A stretch of 64,000 nt of DNA from Brugia malayi (Eukaryota; Nematoda; Chromadorea; Rhabditida; Onchocercidae). The notes below the pieces were generated by a model. It saw only the letters and a list, made by a program, of their open reading frames with translations. It did not search any database and was not told the DNA's origin. This document shows positions 36,109 to 47,661 of the stretch, piece after piece (positions within the stretch are counted from its first letter, which is position 1; each line of letters starts with the position of its first letter). A program made the translations under genes and the position numbers. Location: positions 2,997,721-3,061,720 of the forward strand of contig NW_025062479.1 in NCBI RefSeq assembly GCF_000002995.4, in the 5' to 3' direction.

Positions 36109-36867
36109 TTTTTTTTTCCTTTTCCATTTTGTCCAATTTAGCGTTAATTCACAGACTGTGAGAAAAACTTTCGGAAATGAACGACTATTAACAATCAAAA
36201 AACAGAAAAAAAAAAAACGAAAAAGAAAATATGAAACATAATCGCATGTTAAATTTCGCCGATTATTTAAACAAAAAATTGCAGATCAAACGTAAGCGAA
36301 TGGGATGTGTGACCAATTTGCAAGAAATTTTTTGATTATTTTCAAAAAAATAGAAAAATAAAATATCGAATGATCAATTGAAAAATTATTTCACATTACA
36401 ATATTTAATTCCTTTTTTCGAATAGGGGGAGAAATGACAGAGAGACGAAAACAAAAGGGAATAAAATGATAAAATACAAATTGTATTATATAAAAATAAA
36501 TGTTTGTTTGTTGCGGAAAAAAAACAAAGAATGAGAACAAAGTTTAGGGGAAAATATATTATATGGCTAATGAGTTATGTAAAAATATCAAATAATCAAA
36601 TTAAAAATATTATTCTCTTATAAATTTGATATTCAATAATCGAATGAATATAAAATGTTTACAAAAATGGCGAAGATATGTTTTGTCATATGAAATATTG
36701 ATCATAGTGAAAAGATAATGAGAAAAAAAAAAGGAATTAAAAATCTAAGTAATTTCATTTGTTTTTTTTGTTTGTATTTCAGATTTTGACATTTATGAGC
36801 TAACGCTCATGAATTAAATAACTAGTTCCTACAAATCGATCCTGATAATATTCAAACTTCACACATT
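36109..36867. other. AT-rich stretch between the PINCH relic and the small secreted gene
   Basis: No gene seen. A weak continuation of the PINCH C-terminus may exist around 36150-36180 (frame with CEKNF), too short to claim. Confidence 0.4.
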
Positions 36868-37516
36868 CTACTCATACATCAAACAATATGGAATATAATA
36901 TTTCCCATTATTCAACGTATTCCACGGTGATTTATTAAACCAATATTCTCCTCCTTTTCCTTTGTTTTCATGATAATTTTTCAAATTTTTATCTCCATAG
37001 AATCGATTTCCACGTAAAAGTGCCAGAGACTGAAGTCTTTTTACCATCATATGATGACCATTCTGAAAGTTTATTTCAATACTCAAAGCTAATTTTCAAT
37101 TTTAATGCAAGACACTTATAACAAGTAAAATTTAGAAGCTCAATCTGATATAATTCTTGTTAAATTTCCATTTTTTTGTCATTTTTTCAAAGTTTGAGCA
37201 GTTGCAGTCTTAAAATTGATTACATTCATTCGTGTGCTTTTGATGTTTTTGATTTGCAATGGTATATTGCATTGATATAAATTAATTTGCCACATTTTTG
37301 CTTACTATAATTCCACAATTCGCATTTTGCATGCATGATTAAATACACTAATAGTTGGAACTCATTTGAGCTCAATGATTAAATTAAATTTTCAGCATGC
37401 AATAAATCATCTAATGAAAGAAAAGAGCCCTAAGAAACTACCTTATTGACACTTTCAACTGATGATAATTGATCATTGATAATAAACAGTGTAATGAAAA
37501 ACATCGAAAAAAACAT
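36868..37516 (-). CDS. Small secreted protein, 89 aa, unknown family
   Basis: Not recognised. Two exons on the minus strand: 37516-37442 (25 codons) and 37062-36868. The donor is AAG|GTAGTT, the acceptor CTTTCAG, and the phase is 0 on both sides. Exon 1 is a clear signal peptide (MFFSMFFITLFII then NDQLSSVESVNK), and TTTTCAGG stands immediately before its ATG, like an SL trans-splice acceptor. Exon 2 holds MVKRLQSLALLRGNRFYGDK, later YWFNKSPWNTLNNGKYY and the end IPYCLMYE. There is a KR pair before LQSLALLRG and a GKGG stretch further on, so a peptide precursor is possible. It has one cysteine only in the mature part and no membrane segment after the signal. Composition is coding-like against a strongly AT-rich background. 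I have no transcript support. Confidence 0.6.
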
Positions 37517-40003
37517 CCTGAAAATAAGCAAAAGTGACAAAAGTGATAAATTTCAATGAAGGAATCAGGAAACATTTAATTCCCTCTCTTTTAGTATGAT
37601 CAATTTTTTAAAACTACTCCAAAATCTGCTAATCACTATTTCAAGATGAAAAAATTTAATTATGCTGCAATTAGGAAGAAGATAATTTAATGAGAAGACT
37701 TTGTGATGAAATTTGCTATTTTTTTTTTTTTTTTTTTGTTGTCTGCATAATTCAATGCAGATTGATTTTGCAATGATTAGATGCTCGAGCAAGACAATAA
37801 TATTTTAATTAGTAACACATATTGAGTGAAGAGAAGAGCAAGAGAGAAGGAGTAAGAGAAATTTTTAATTGCTATTTTCGAAAAGAGATAAATCTCACTC
37901 CATATATTTCAATATATTAGTTTTGGCTTTTGCTTTTTTCCTATATTGAAAAATAGAAGAGAGAAACAAAGTTTCAATAGTTAATTTTGAAGAGATAAAT
38001 CATCGTAATAGGCCACCAAATAATTATGATAGCATTCCCTCAATCCAAAGCTTTAATTGCTAGAGGATGCGATTAAATTTGATAAAGGTTGAAATTTTTT
38101 AACTGATTAAAATATACATATTAAAACAACCCTTCTTGCTCTATCCTAAAAAAACAGAAAAGAATAAGGTATCAAGACATAATAAACAAGATTATCTCCA
38201 TCTATAATTGAGGAAAGCTGTTGAGGAAAGGCAGGATAATCACTAATATTATAAGCATCATTTGTCAGCTGCTAATTTATGATCTCGACATTTAGCATCA
38301 AAAAAAAAAAAAAAAAAAAAAAAACAAACAAACAAACAAACAAACTTGGTAAAGCGTTGAATCATGATTGAAAAAGATTCATTATTGTTTTCTTACTTCA
38401 TCTAAATGTGACATGATAAAAACCACACTTATTTAATAAAAAAAAGCCTTCAAAGATGCAATGATTCAACGAATCAATGATAGTGAGGATATCGCAGAAA
38501 AAAATGATATAAAATATTGGATAGAAATAATTCGTAATTCATAATTTTAATTATCTTAAAGGCTTAAATGATGCAAATTTTTGACAGGAAGAAGGAACGA
38601 AGGGAGGAAAAAAATTAAAATAAAAGGTATAAAAGCCAAAAATATATGTAATTCTTGTCTTTGCAATAAAAATGGATTAAAGAGCTTAATAATGTTAAAT
38701 GGGAGTAATGGAAGAAGGACAAACAAAAATTCACACAAAAATAGATACTTTTTCTCAGTGCAAGAAAAAAAAAACGAAAAAATAGATGCAAATACTTGGC
38801 TTCCGGAAATATATTTATTTCTGCTTAAAAATTCATTCTTTCTGAAGGCATGAAGAAAAACAAATTTTTCTTTTTTTGGAAAAACTTAGCGAAGTGCTTT
38901 TTCATTAATCAAAACAAGCACAGCTAGGATTTATTGTCTCGAAATCTTTTCAACCAAATTTAAGCAGCTAAAACTTTTATTGCATTATCGTTTACTTGTC
39001 TCATATTTTTGTTCATTTTTAGTTATAATTTTCAATATTTAACATTATTTCCTTTCCAATGAATTATTATATTTTATTATTCAGGGTAAAAAAAAAGATG
39101 AAGTAACAAGCTTGGTGAGATATGCATTTTGATTTTGTAAAAAAGAAAAGTAGTACTAGTGCTTAAAGAGGAAATAATACGCCAAAAATAAGGTTCTGAA
39201 ATGACTTAAGCTTGTTATATATTTTACTATAACACATCACTTGATGATAGCTAACATAAGCGGATTTAAGCCATATTCTCTCATGGTATTTATTTTAATG
39301 ACTTCCTTTTTCTTGGTTATTTGCAAGGAAAGAAATTTAATGTTAGAAAAATAAAAATTCACAAATGAGTTATGCATCTTAACCCTTCCACCCGCAAGAC
39401 ATTTGAAGTCCGACCTTCAAGATTTTTGCTTAAAGTACGCAAAAATCAAATCGTTTCAGTTACCATATATATATATATATATATATGGAACTATCAGCAT
39501 TAATAATTTGTTCATCTCAGAACAACAAATCCAATAAACTAAACAACCAGAAAATCTCTCATGCCTCAACCTATGATTTCTGCATTTTCAGTACATCATT
39601 TCATAACTACAGAACAAGCAGTAAGTAAAAGAAATTTTATTTACAGTTCAATTAATTAAAAATAAGACAAACAGTGGATAAATATTATCACAATGCAGTT
39701 ATGTAACGTTATGTAACACAGCAATTTGTAATAGTATGAACTATCGCTAACATGCACGTACTTTCTTAATAATAAAATTCAAATCATTTTACATCAACTA
39801 TTAACTGTTAGTCTTTCAGTTATGCCTTACTAAAGCATTCCTGTGAAATTTCAATTCAGTATTTGGTAAATAGAAAAAGTTAATGTTGAAAATATTTTTT
39901 TTTTTTCTGCATAATTTCAAAGTTTTAATGGATTAACATAATTTTTATAGCACAACACAAGATGAGCATACTGAATGGTAAAAACAGTGAAACCATGCAA
40001 GTT
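37517..40003. other. AT-rich stretch, no supported gene
   Basis: Contains an A-run passing into an (AAAC)n microsatellite near 38301-38345 and a (TA)n run near 39465-39486. Long frames near 38.6-38.8 kb are Lys/Asn/Phe-rich products of base composition. Nothing else could be supported. Confidence 0.5.
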
Positions 40004-43000
40004 CTATATCACAGCAAATGGTTCTGCAGTTTCGATAAAACGCTGATCCAGATAATGAACCTAAATAAAGCAGGGTGACTCGATGAAAGTGAAATTTATA
40101 ATTTTGATAGTAAAATATTACTGCTTAGTATATCCTCTCATTACTTTCAATGGGTATGTAAGGGACTCTCAATTTTTAATACGAACTATCCTTCCATCTC
40201 CGTTAAAAAATATTTGACTGAAAATTAAAAAGAATTTCATAGAATTGACTGAACTAATGAGATATATTAGGAGACTCAGAAGAGAACTGACTGAGAAAAG
40301 TAAGGATAATTTGCTATAATTAAAAACAGTTCCATAGAACTGACTAAAGTAGTGAAAAAGAATGAAAAAAAAAAAAAGAATGCCGTTGTATTAACAATAT
40401 CAAAAACAACATCACGAGTCAAAATACCTCTCGTCCAAGCTTCATTAATTCAACTTGAATATCGAAATCCCACTCAAAGTGTAAAACAGCAGCTGGAAGG
40501 AGATTCAACTCGTTCAGAGTCTTCGTATCATCACTGATTACTTTTCCAGATACCGGATCTTTCAAAACAAATAACATTGGTTCAATTGGTGCCAAATGTT
40601 CCTCAACGAAATTGTGTACAGCAGAAAAAGGTTCATGGCATCCAAATGTACCCTGAAATTAGTAAAAAATCACAAAACAAAGTAAAAGTTAAATGACTTA
40701 ATAAAACACGATTGTTTAAATGAAAAACAGCATTCAAGAAAAGCTAATTCTGAAACACACTGCTCAAAAAAACAGACGTTTATCTGCTGTGCAAGGTAAT
40801 TATGCATAACATTTGTATATTTTCAATTTTGCACTGCAACAAACGAGATAAGTAAGCCTGTGTTAATTTAAAAATTAAATTTTTTTTCAAAAACTATGTC
40901 CAATTTACAAATTAAATATTTTCCAAAAACTATGTCCACCTATAACGTTCCCCATGGGGACTGAAGTCGTATAATGTCAACTCATAAACAACTGAATAAA
41001 ATTACAGAATTTAAATAAACCTGCAAGAGAAAACGATTTGGGAACCTAATCCTAATCAAGGTATAGTTGTATCGATAGCTACGCATCAATTCGTCCTTTT
41101 CACGCATTTCCCGAGTTCTTAATGTCGCAAACTGAAAGAAGAAATTGGATAATGTGGTCGGTTAAACTGCAGATACCAAATTAAATGTACAGTGACTGTG
41201 TAGCGTGATCTTTACTTTGATATAATATAACACTTATAATCTCCAACAGATGATTTTACACACCATTACAACTTTAAGACATTAGCACACATTAAGCTGG
41301 TTAAACACGAATTTGCGACAAAATTTTATATAAAATATAAAAAATTTACCTTCTCAACGTCAACTTCTCTACGTTGTTGTTCCCGTTTAATCTCAGCGAA
41401 GTCTAAATCAAAGAAGTCACGAGGCAACTGTGGATTTGTTATGACTTGATTTGCTTCAAGTTTATATACCTGTTAGAAATATTTAAATTAGACGTCCCCT
41501 TTTATACTAGAAGTTCATCATAAAACATAAGACCTTATAAGTGAAAATTATAAGTGTTAAATCTAACAAGAATCACTAACTGATAAATACTGGATCCACA
41601 GAGCTATATAAATACTTACAGCAGCATTGCGAGACAGTTTCAAGGGGACAGCTTGACCAGTTTGCAAAATTTCTAAAGCTTGTATCAACGAATATGTATC
41701 CATTGCTTTATTGTCCGGTATTACTAAGAAAGGCTCTTGCTGATCATTATTAATGAGATCTTTTTCTTCAAAACCACAAGCCATCAAAAATTCTTTTCCA
41801 CCGTTAGCACAAGAAACCCGCTCCTAAAAAAACATTACGGAATACTATTTCGAATGAGCAAAGAGAGTAATTAGTTAAATTCTCTCTAGAGTTTCGCTGT
41901 TTTTCATTTTTCTAAAAAAAGAAACAATTCTATATAATTTAGCTATAACTGCATATTCTATATAATTAAGCCATAACTGAGATAAATTCAAACACTAAAT
42001 TCGTAACTGAAAACATTATTAATTAAATAATCTTATTTGGAAAATAATAAATTACTTGGAAAATCTTATTGTTTATTCGTATACGATGATATTTGCTTTC
42101 ATCTGGAGATTCGATAAGATTCTTGAGATATTTCTGAATTGTTTCTGAAGCATTCTGCCTTTTGTCGGGACCATTTAAAGAGAAAATCATTAACGTTGAT
42201 GCAACTAGTGGATCATCAGCTAACTGCGTTCGCAAAAAAATCTCCACTTTTTTCCGCATCTGAAATGATCTTAACCCAATTTGTAATAAATATTTCAGAA
42301 ATGTGCTAAATAATTTATTCGGATATTCCGATGAGTATTAATTAGTTTGATACGTTCATCGTTTCCAACTCAAAATAGATGCTCCCATAGCAATTGTACA
42401 GAAAATTCGAACTGTAAATATTTTGATAATTGAAAAAAGGCTAACTTCATTTTTCGTTAACTGCAGGTCGTCTCCAAGAAGGTCACAAGTAAAATAAACG
42501 CCACTGACAGCAGCAGAGTGTTCAAATTCACGCTCATCAATTACATGAGTCCTTATTTCAACATCCATTTTATCATTAGCACATCCTTCACGTTCCTTCT
42601 TTTCCTTCTCCATTTCTTTAAGGGCCTGAACATAAAATTATTTTCGCCAATTAACGCAAAGAATGCAACTACAGTTGCCTATAGGAATATATTCCGATTA
42701 TGTCTATAACATTTGAATTGATGTCGATACTGCAATAGAGGACACAAAACCACTGTCTATAATCTTAAAATACATATTAAACTGTCTTGTAAATTGCAAA
42801 ACCAACAAAATGTACTGCAAATTCAGATTTCAGTCAGAAAGACCACTGACAGTTCTGCAGTTTTATTAAAAACCGACTCACTAAAAAACCTAACCCGCAT
42901 GCGTATATTCCTTTGTGTTAACGATTCTTGGGTTGCACCTAAGTTCATTCTTTTATAAGCTGCCTGTGCTGCAATATCAGCTGTGGCTATACGCTCCGCT

Positions 43001-43390
43001 GGTACCATTTGTGACTGTGAAAAACATTAAAACGAAAATAGAAAGAAATAAGCGGAAGTAGCAAGTTAGAAGGAAAAATAGCATCTATAACTGATCTCTT
43101 CTTTTTTTTCAAATTTTCGGATAAAAATAAAATCTAACTTTTCCTTTCTCTCCCAAATATAAAGAAATGAAAACATTACAATCCCCAAACAAACAGTAAC
43201 TGGGGCACAATAAAAAAAAAAAATATTAAAAGTTGAAAAGTAAAAAAGAACTTACTGTTTGCTGCTGAGCAGTAACTGGTTGCGTTGTAACAGCCGATGA
43301 ACTATCGTCGGTAAGACGATAACCAGCTCCAGCTTTTTTGAAGTTTTTGTTAACTTTCTTTTCAGTGAGAAATTTTTTCAAACGATCCAT
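40004..43390 (-). CDS. ubxn-6: UBX domain protein 6 (UBXN6/UBXD1), p97/CDC-48 cofactor
   Basis: Adaptor of the AAA ATPase p97/CDC-48 in protein quality control and endolysosomal sorting. Nine minus-strand exons in one frame: 43390-43256, 43014-42895, 42625-42446, 42259-42056, 41823-41620, 41469-41350, 41131-41021, 40652-40428 and 40060-40004, giving 451 residues. The N-terminus has MDRLKKFLTEKKVNKNFKKA and GAGYRLTDD, like the p97-binding start of UBXD1; then VSGVYFTCDLLGDDL. The PUB domain covers about residues 145-280 (IQKYLKNLIESPDESKYHRI, FLMACGFEEKD, IQALEIL). Next come PRDFFDLDFAEIKREQQRR and MREKDELMRSYRYNYTLIRI, then the UBX domain (RFLLQGTFGCHEPFSAVHNF, LHFEWDFD). The 18-residue last exon is inferred from phase and splice sites; without it translation would stop at 40419. 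The vertebrate protein is of similar length. Confidence 0.95.
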
Positions 43391-45199
43391 ACCGTATATA
43401 GTATGAGATTGAATCCTGCTGTATCTAAATCATTAAATATCTTTCGGAAATGAAAGAAATTATCTGAAGAAACAAATAACTTCTCAAGCAAAACGAAGTA
43501 AATACACCGAATCGAAGTACAATTCTAAGTATATAATTGCGTTGCAACTCTTTTCTAACGAATAATCGCAATCTCTCATCCATTATATTACATTGGGGCA
43601 CAAATCTTCTTGAGAATTTCTGTTAAATTAAAAAAAAAAAAAAAGAAAGAACTTTCAATATTTTGGAATACTGTCCCCGAGTTAGTATTGACAGTATACT
43701 GAAACGTAACAAAAAGTGACGATGATTATCACAATCATGAAGGGAACGTTAGAAATAGTGGTTTCAAAGACTTACAAATGATAAGGCAATGAAACGGCAG
43801 TTAAATCATAAATACTGCACCCAAATTACTACTCTCATTGAAGTATGTAAAGGAAAACCAAAAAATTAAACATCAAATATCTCTAATAGTAATACATAGA
43901 AAATACAGTAACTTCTATTGTATTGTGCTTTGCAATCTAAATCAATCTCTGCAGTATCCTTGCTGATGCACACCAATTTCAAATTATTTTAACGAAAGAT
44001 GCATATTTTGCGAATAACTTAAACGAACTTTACAAGAGAAAAACAACCACACGACGATGTGAGTGCAACCAATGTTAAAAATACTTCCGAATTCAAAAAA
44101 AATTAAACATCAAATATGTAATAGTAATTTAAATTTAAATCACATCACAGATTCCTGTATGTCTAATTCTAAACATGCAAAAATCCAACTCATTCATTTG
44201 TTTCTCTCACAAGGCCATTTACAGAATCAAAAACGTCAAATTACGTATAATTAATAAATAGGATGAAATGGAAGTTACAAAAGTGCAATAAGATTATCTG
44301 CTTGATGAAAAATGACTTAAATGAGAAGGTCAACTTCATTTTATGTCTCATTACTCTTTAATATATATCCTAGAGAAATAGGGGTGCTTCTTTTTTCTTC
44401 TGTTTTTTTTTTTTTTTTTTTTTTTCATATTGCATTAATAAATGATACATTTATCAGGAAAGCAGATTAATATAAAATAAAACATCAAGTCTTGCAATAA
44501 CTCTTGCTATTTGCATTATGGCTAACTTTACGTCAAATAAACTACGTGTCACCCTTACGTTTAAGAATCGACCTGTAAAAATCAATGTACCATACAGAAA
44601 ATTATCATCAACCAATACGAAGTACAAATTAGAGACTGCATCCAGAAAATCGTTGTGAAACTTTTTCACATATATTATGCGTTCGCGGAAATTTGAATTT
44701 GTGCACTAACTTAAACATTTCCTTGTTACCATATTTATTTCCATATTAAAGAATAGGCATAGAAAAAGAAGTACTTTACTTAGTAATTGCTTATTAATTA
44801 ATGAAATTTGCACATCTAATATATGATAGACATATGATTAGCATAAAATTAGCTATAGATTTTCTTCATAATTATCAGAATTCACGCACAACAGATTGAT
44901 CGGTAATTTCCTTTTAAGTGAAAGAAAAAAAAACTGAACATTTCAAGTTCTGAATAGAGTTATTCAGATATTAATTCAAGTAAAAGTATTCTATTTCGAG
45001 AACAGTTAACCTATAACTAATATTCAACATTTATATATCTTATGCAAATTATAAATTAACTATTATCATTTCAAAAATTATCATATAGTGCCGCGAATAA
45101 ACAAAACATTGCTGGATTTACAGCAAATATTTACGTTATTGTACACGATATCTCGAAAGTATCGCATGTTATAGTTTAAGCAAACAATTTAATAACAAG
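43391..45199. other. Intergenic region upstream of ubxn-6
   Basis: AT-rich, and holds the presumed ubxn-6 promoter next to 43390. A shared segment of about 30 bp (AAAATTAAACATCAAATAT, then AATAGTAAT) occurs at about 43860 and again at about 44097. A minus-strand frame 44454-44669 (71 residues, hydrophobic, including VRVTRSLFDVKLAIMQIARV) has coding-like composition, but no family or splice partners are evident, so it is not called as a gene. Confidence 0.45.
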
Positions 45200-46985
45200 A
45201 ATTTATTTATTTATTTACTAATATTAAATACTTTATTTGTTTTTTTATTATTTATGTGTTTATGTATTCAATTTGTTTCATTTTTTACTTTATTTATTTA
45301 TCTATCTATTTATTTATTGACTTATTTATTTAATTTTGCATATTTGTTTATCATTTGTCCATCTACTGATTTATTTGTTTTTTTTTTTTTTTTTTTTTTT
45401 TTATTTATTTGCTTATTTATTTAATTATAAATTTATTTCTTTGTTCATCTTTTTTGTTTGTTTATTTATTAATTCACTTGTTTGTTATTCATTCACAAAC
45501 TTTTTTTTTTTTCACATACCTACTTTTTTTCCTTTTGCATTTTTTATTTAAATTATTTTTATTTACCTGTTTTTAATTCATTTAAATCATTTATTAATTA
45601 ATGAATTCATTCACTTACTTATTTACTTATTAAATTATTTTATTTGTTTTTGTAATACGTTCCTTAGTTTATTCATTCATTTATTGATCTGCTTATACAT
45701 TGCTTGTTCTTCTTTCTTTATTAATCTTAGTTTAATTATTAAAATACTTATTTAATTCACTTTCTTATTTGCCTACTTTTTTATTCAGCCGTTTATTTAT
45801 TGATCTATTTTATTAATTATTTCAGTTATTTATTTATTCGTTCACTCTATTGCTTATTTATTTGTTTTATTTAATAACCTAGTTTACCGGTTTTATATAA
45901 CTTTTTTTATTTTATTTGAATATTTATTTTGTTTTTCAATTATTAATTAATTTATTTATTTACTTGCTTTATATGTTTATTTACATTATCACACTTATTT
46001 TATTCGTTTATTTATTTATTTTATTACTCGCTTGCTTGTTGTCATCTATTTTATTTTATTTATTTTATATTTATTTCTTTACTCACTCTAATATTTATTC
46101 ATTTATTTAGTTAATAAAATAATTAAATTACTGATTCATTCATTTTCATATTTATTTTATTTTTTTAATCCATTTATCTATTTACTTGGCATATTTATTC
46201 GTTCACTTATTTGTCTGTGTATATTTATTTACTTATTTATTTATTTATCGATTTAATTTACTCAATTTTATTTGTTTATTTTGCTTGTATTTCTGTTTTC
46301 TATTTACTTATTTTATTCATTTATTTTAGATTATTTGTATGTTCATATATTTCATCCACTTATTTAATATTTATTTATTTACCAATTTAATATTTACTTA
46401 TTTATTTATTTCTCTAATTACTTATTTTTTTACTTTATTTATTCATTCACTCACTTGTTTACCTATTGATCCGTTTATATTTTTTAATTCATTTGCATAA
46501 TTAGTTATTTATCTATTTACGCATTATTTTCAATTAATTTATTTTATTTCTTTATTCTTAATATCATCCATTTATTTGTCTATTCGTTCATCCGCTATAT
46601 TATTTCCTCGTTTATTTATTTATATTTATTGATTTACTTGATTTTTTTATTTATTCGTCCATATGTTTCTTTGCTTGATTTGTTTGTCTTTTATTTATTT
46701 GTTTTGTTTGCGTGCTCATTTTATCTTTTTTTCCCTTTATTCATTTGTTTCGTTTGTTCATTCCTTACTCTACTTTATTCATTTAATATGCTTTTCTTAC
46801 TTGTCCATCTATTTTTTATTCATTTACTTCTTTAGTTAACTAATTTATTTACTTATTCCGTAATTGATTTCATTTATTTATTAAATTTAATAATTCATTT
46901 GTTTATTTGTTAATACAGTTATTTCGTCATTTATTTATTTTATTTTTTCTTTTTTAAATTCATTTATTTAAACATTTTATTTTGT
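45200..46985 (+). repeat. Degenerate TTTA tetranucleotide tract, about 1.8 kb
   Basis: Nearly the whole interval is built from TTTA/TTTATT units with scattered substitutions (TTTACTTATTTATTTATCGA and the like). T dominates the + strand and G is rare. It yields hydrophobic Phe/Leu/Ile/Tyr-rich frames on + that are artefacts. It separates the two minus-strand genes ubxn-6 and glutamate synthase. Confidence 0.95.
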
Positions 46986-47075
46986 TCATTTATTATACAT
47001 ACATTACGCAAATAATAAATAGATAAAAACTGTAATATGGACAAAATAGTTTATTTTTTTATTTTTAGATATAAT

Positions 47076-47125
47076 GAAGCTAAATGTACAACGAATTATG
47101 AAAGCTAAATGTACAACAAATTATG
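47076..47125 (+). repeat. Tandem 25-bp duplication
   Basis: Two adjacent 25-base copies (unit AAGCTAAATGTACAAC plus flanks) differ at two positions. They lie just past the TTTA tract. Confidence 0.9.
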
Positions 47126-47661
47126 ATGGACAAATTTTATGATGAAAAATACTTTACCTTTTGCAATCAGCTGCAGCATTACAATATGGAATCACTTCGA
47201 TGTACGAAATCAGTCAACAAGTATGAAATTTGGCATGCAAAATAATAATAACCTGGCATTGATTTTAGAAATAAAATATCATGGAAACAAAGAAAAATTA
47301 AAGTCACAATTTTAATACAAAAAAGAAGGAAAAAGAATGGCTCAATCGTTTTGTAACTGAAGCAAAATTGGAAAAAAAGAAAAAAGAGAAGAACACTTTG
47401 AAAAAATTAGAGTCGCTTGGTCTGAATTAAAGGAAATAATTTCTCGGACTGAAATGAAAAGTCAGACAAAGGTATTCAGGTTCTTTAGAAAATATATAAC
47501 AGCAAAATAGCCAACGACTAGTTATACGAAACAAGATGAATTAAATATTAGCAAACTTTAATGCTAAAAGTACTAAAACTAGTCAATAAATTAAATTTGA
47601 AAAACGAAAGACAATTCACTAATCCTGCTCATCAAATAAGAAATTATTAATTTCATATGAA
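47126..47661. other. 3' flank of glutamate synthase
   Basis: AT-rich, with no gene on either strand; presumably 3' UTR and intergenic DNA for the minus-strand gene ending at 47662. Confidence 0.5.

Noticed and set aside
45336..46835. Hydrophobic Phe/Leu/Tyr-rich frames on +
   Set aside because: Produced by the TTTA tract, with no splice structure or motif.
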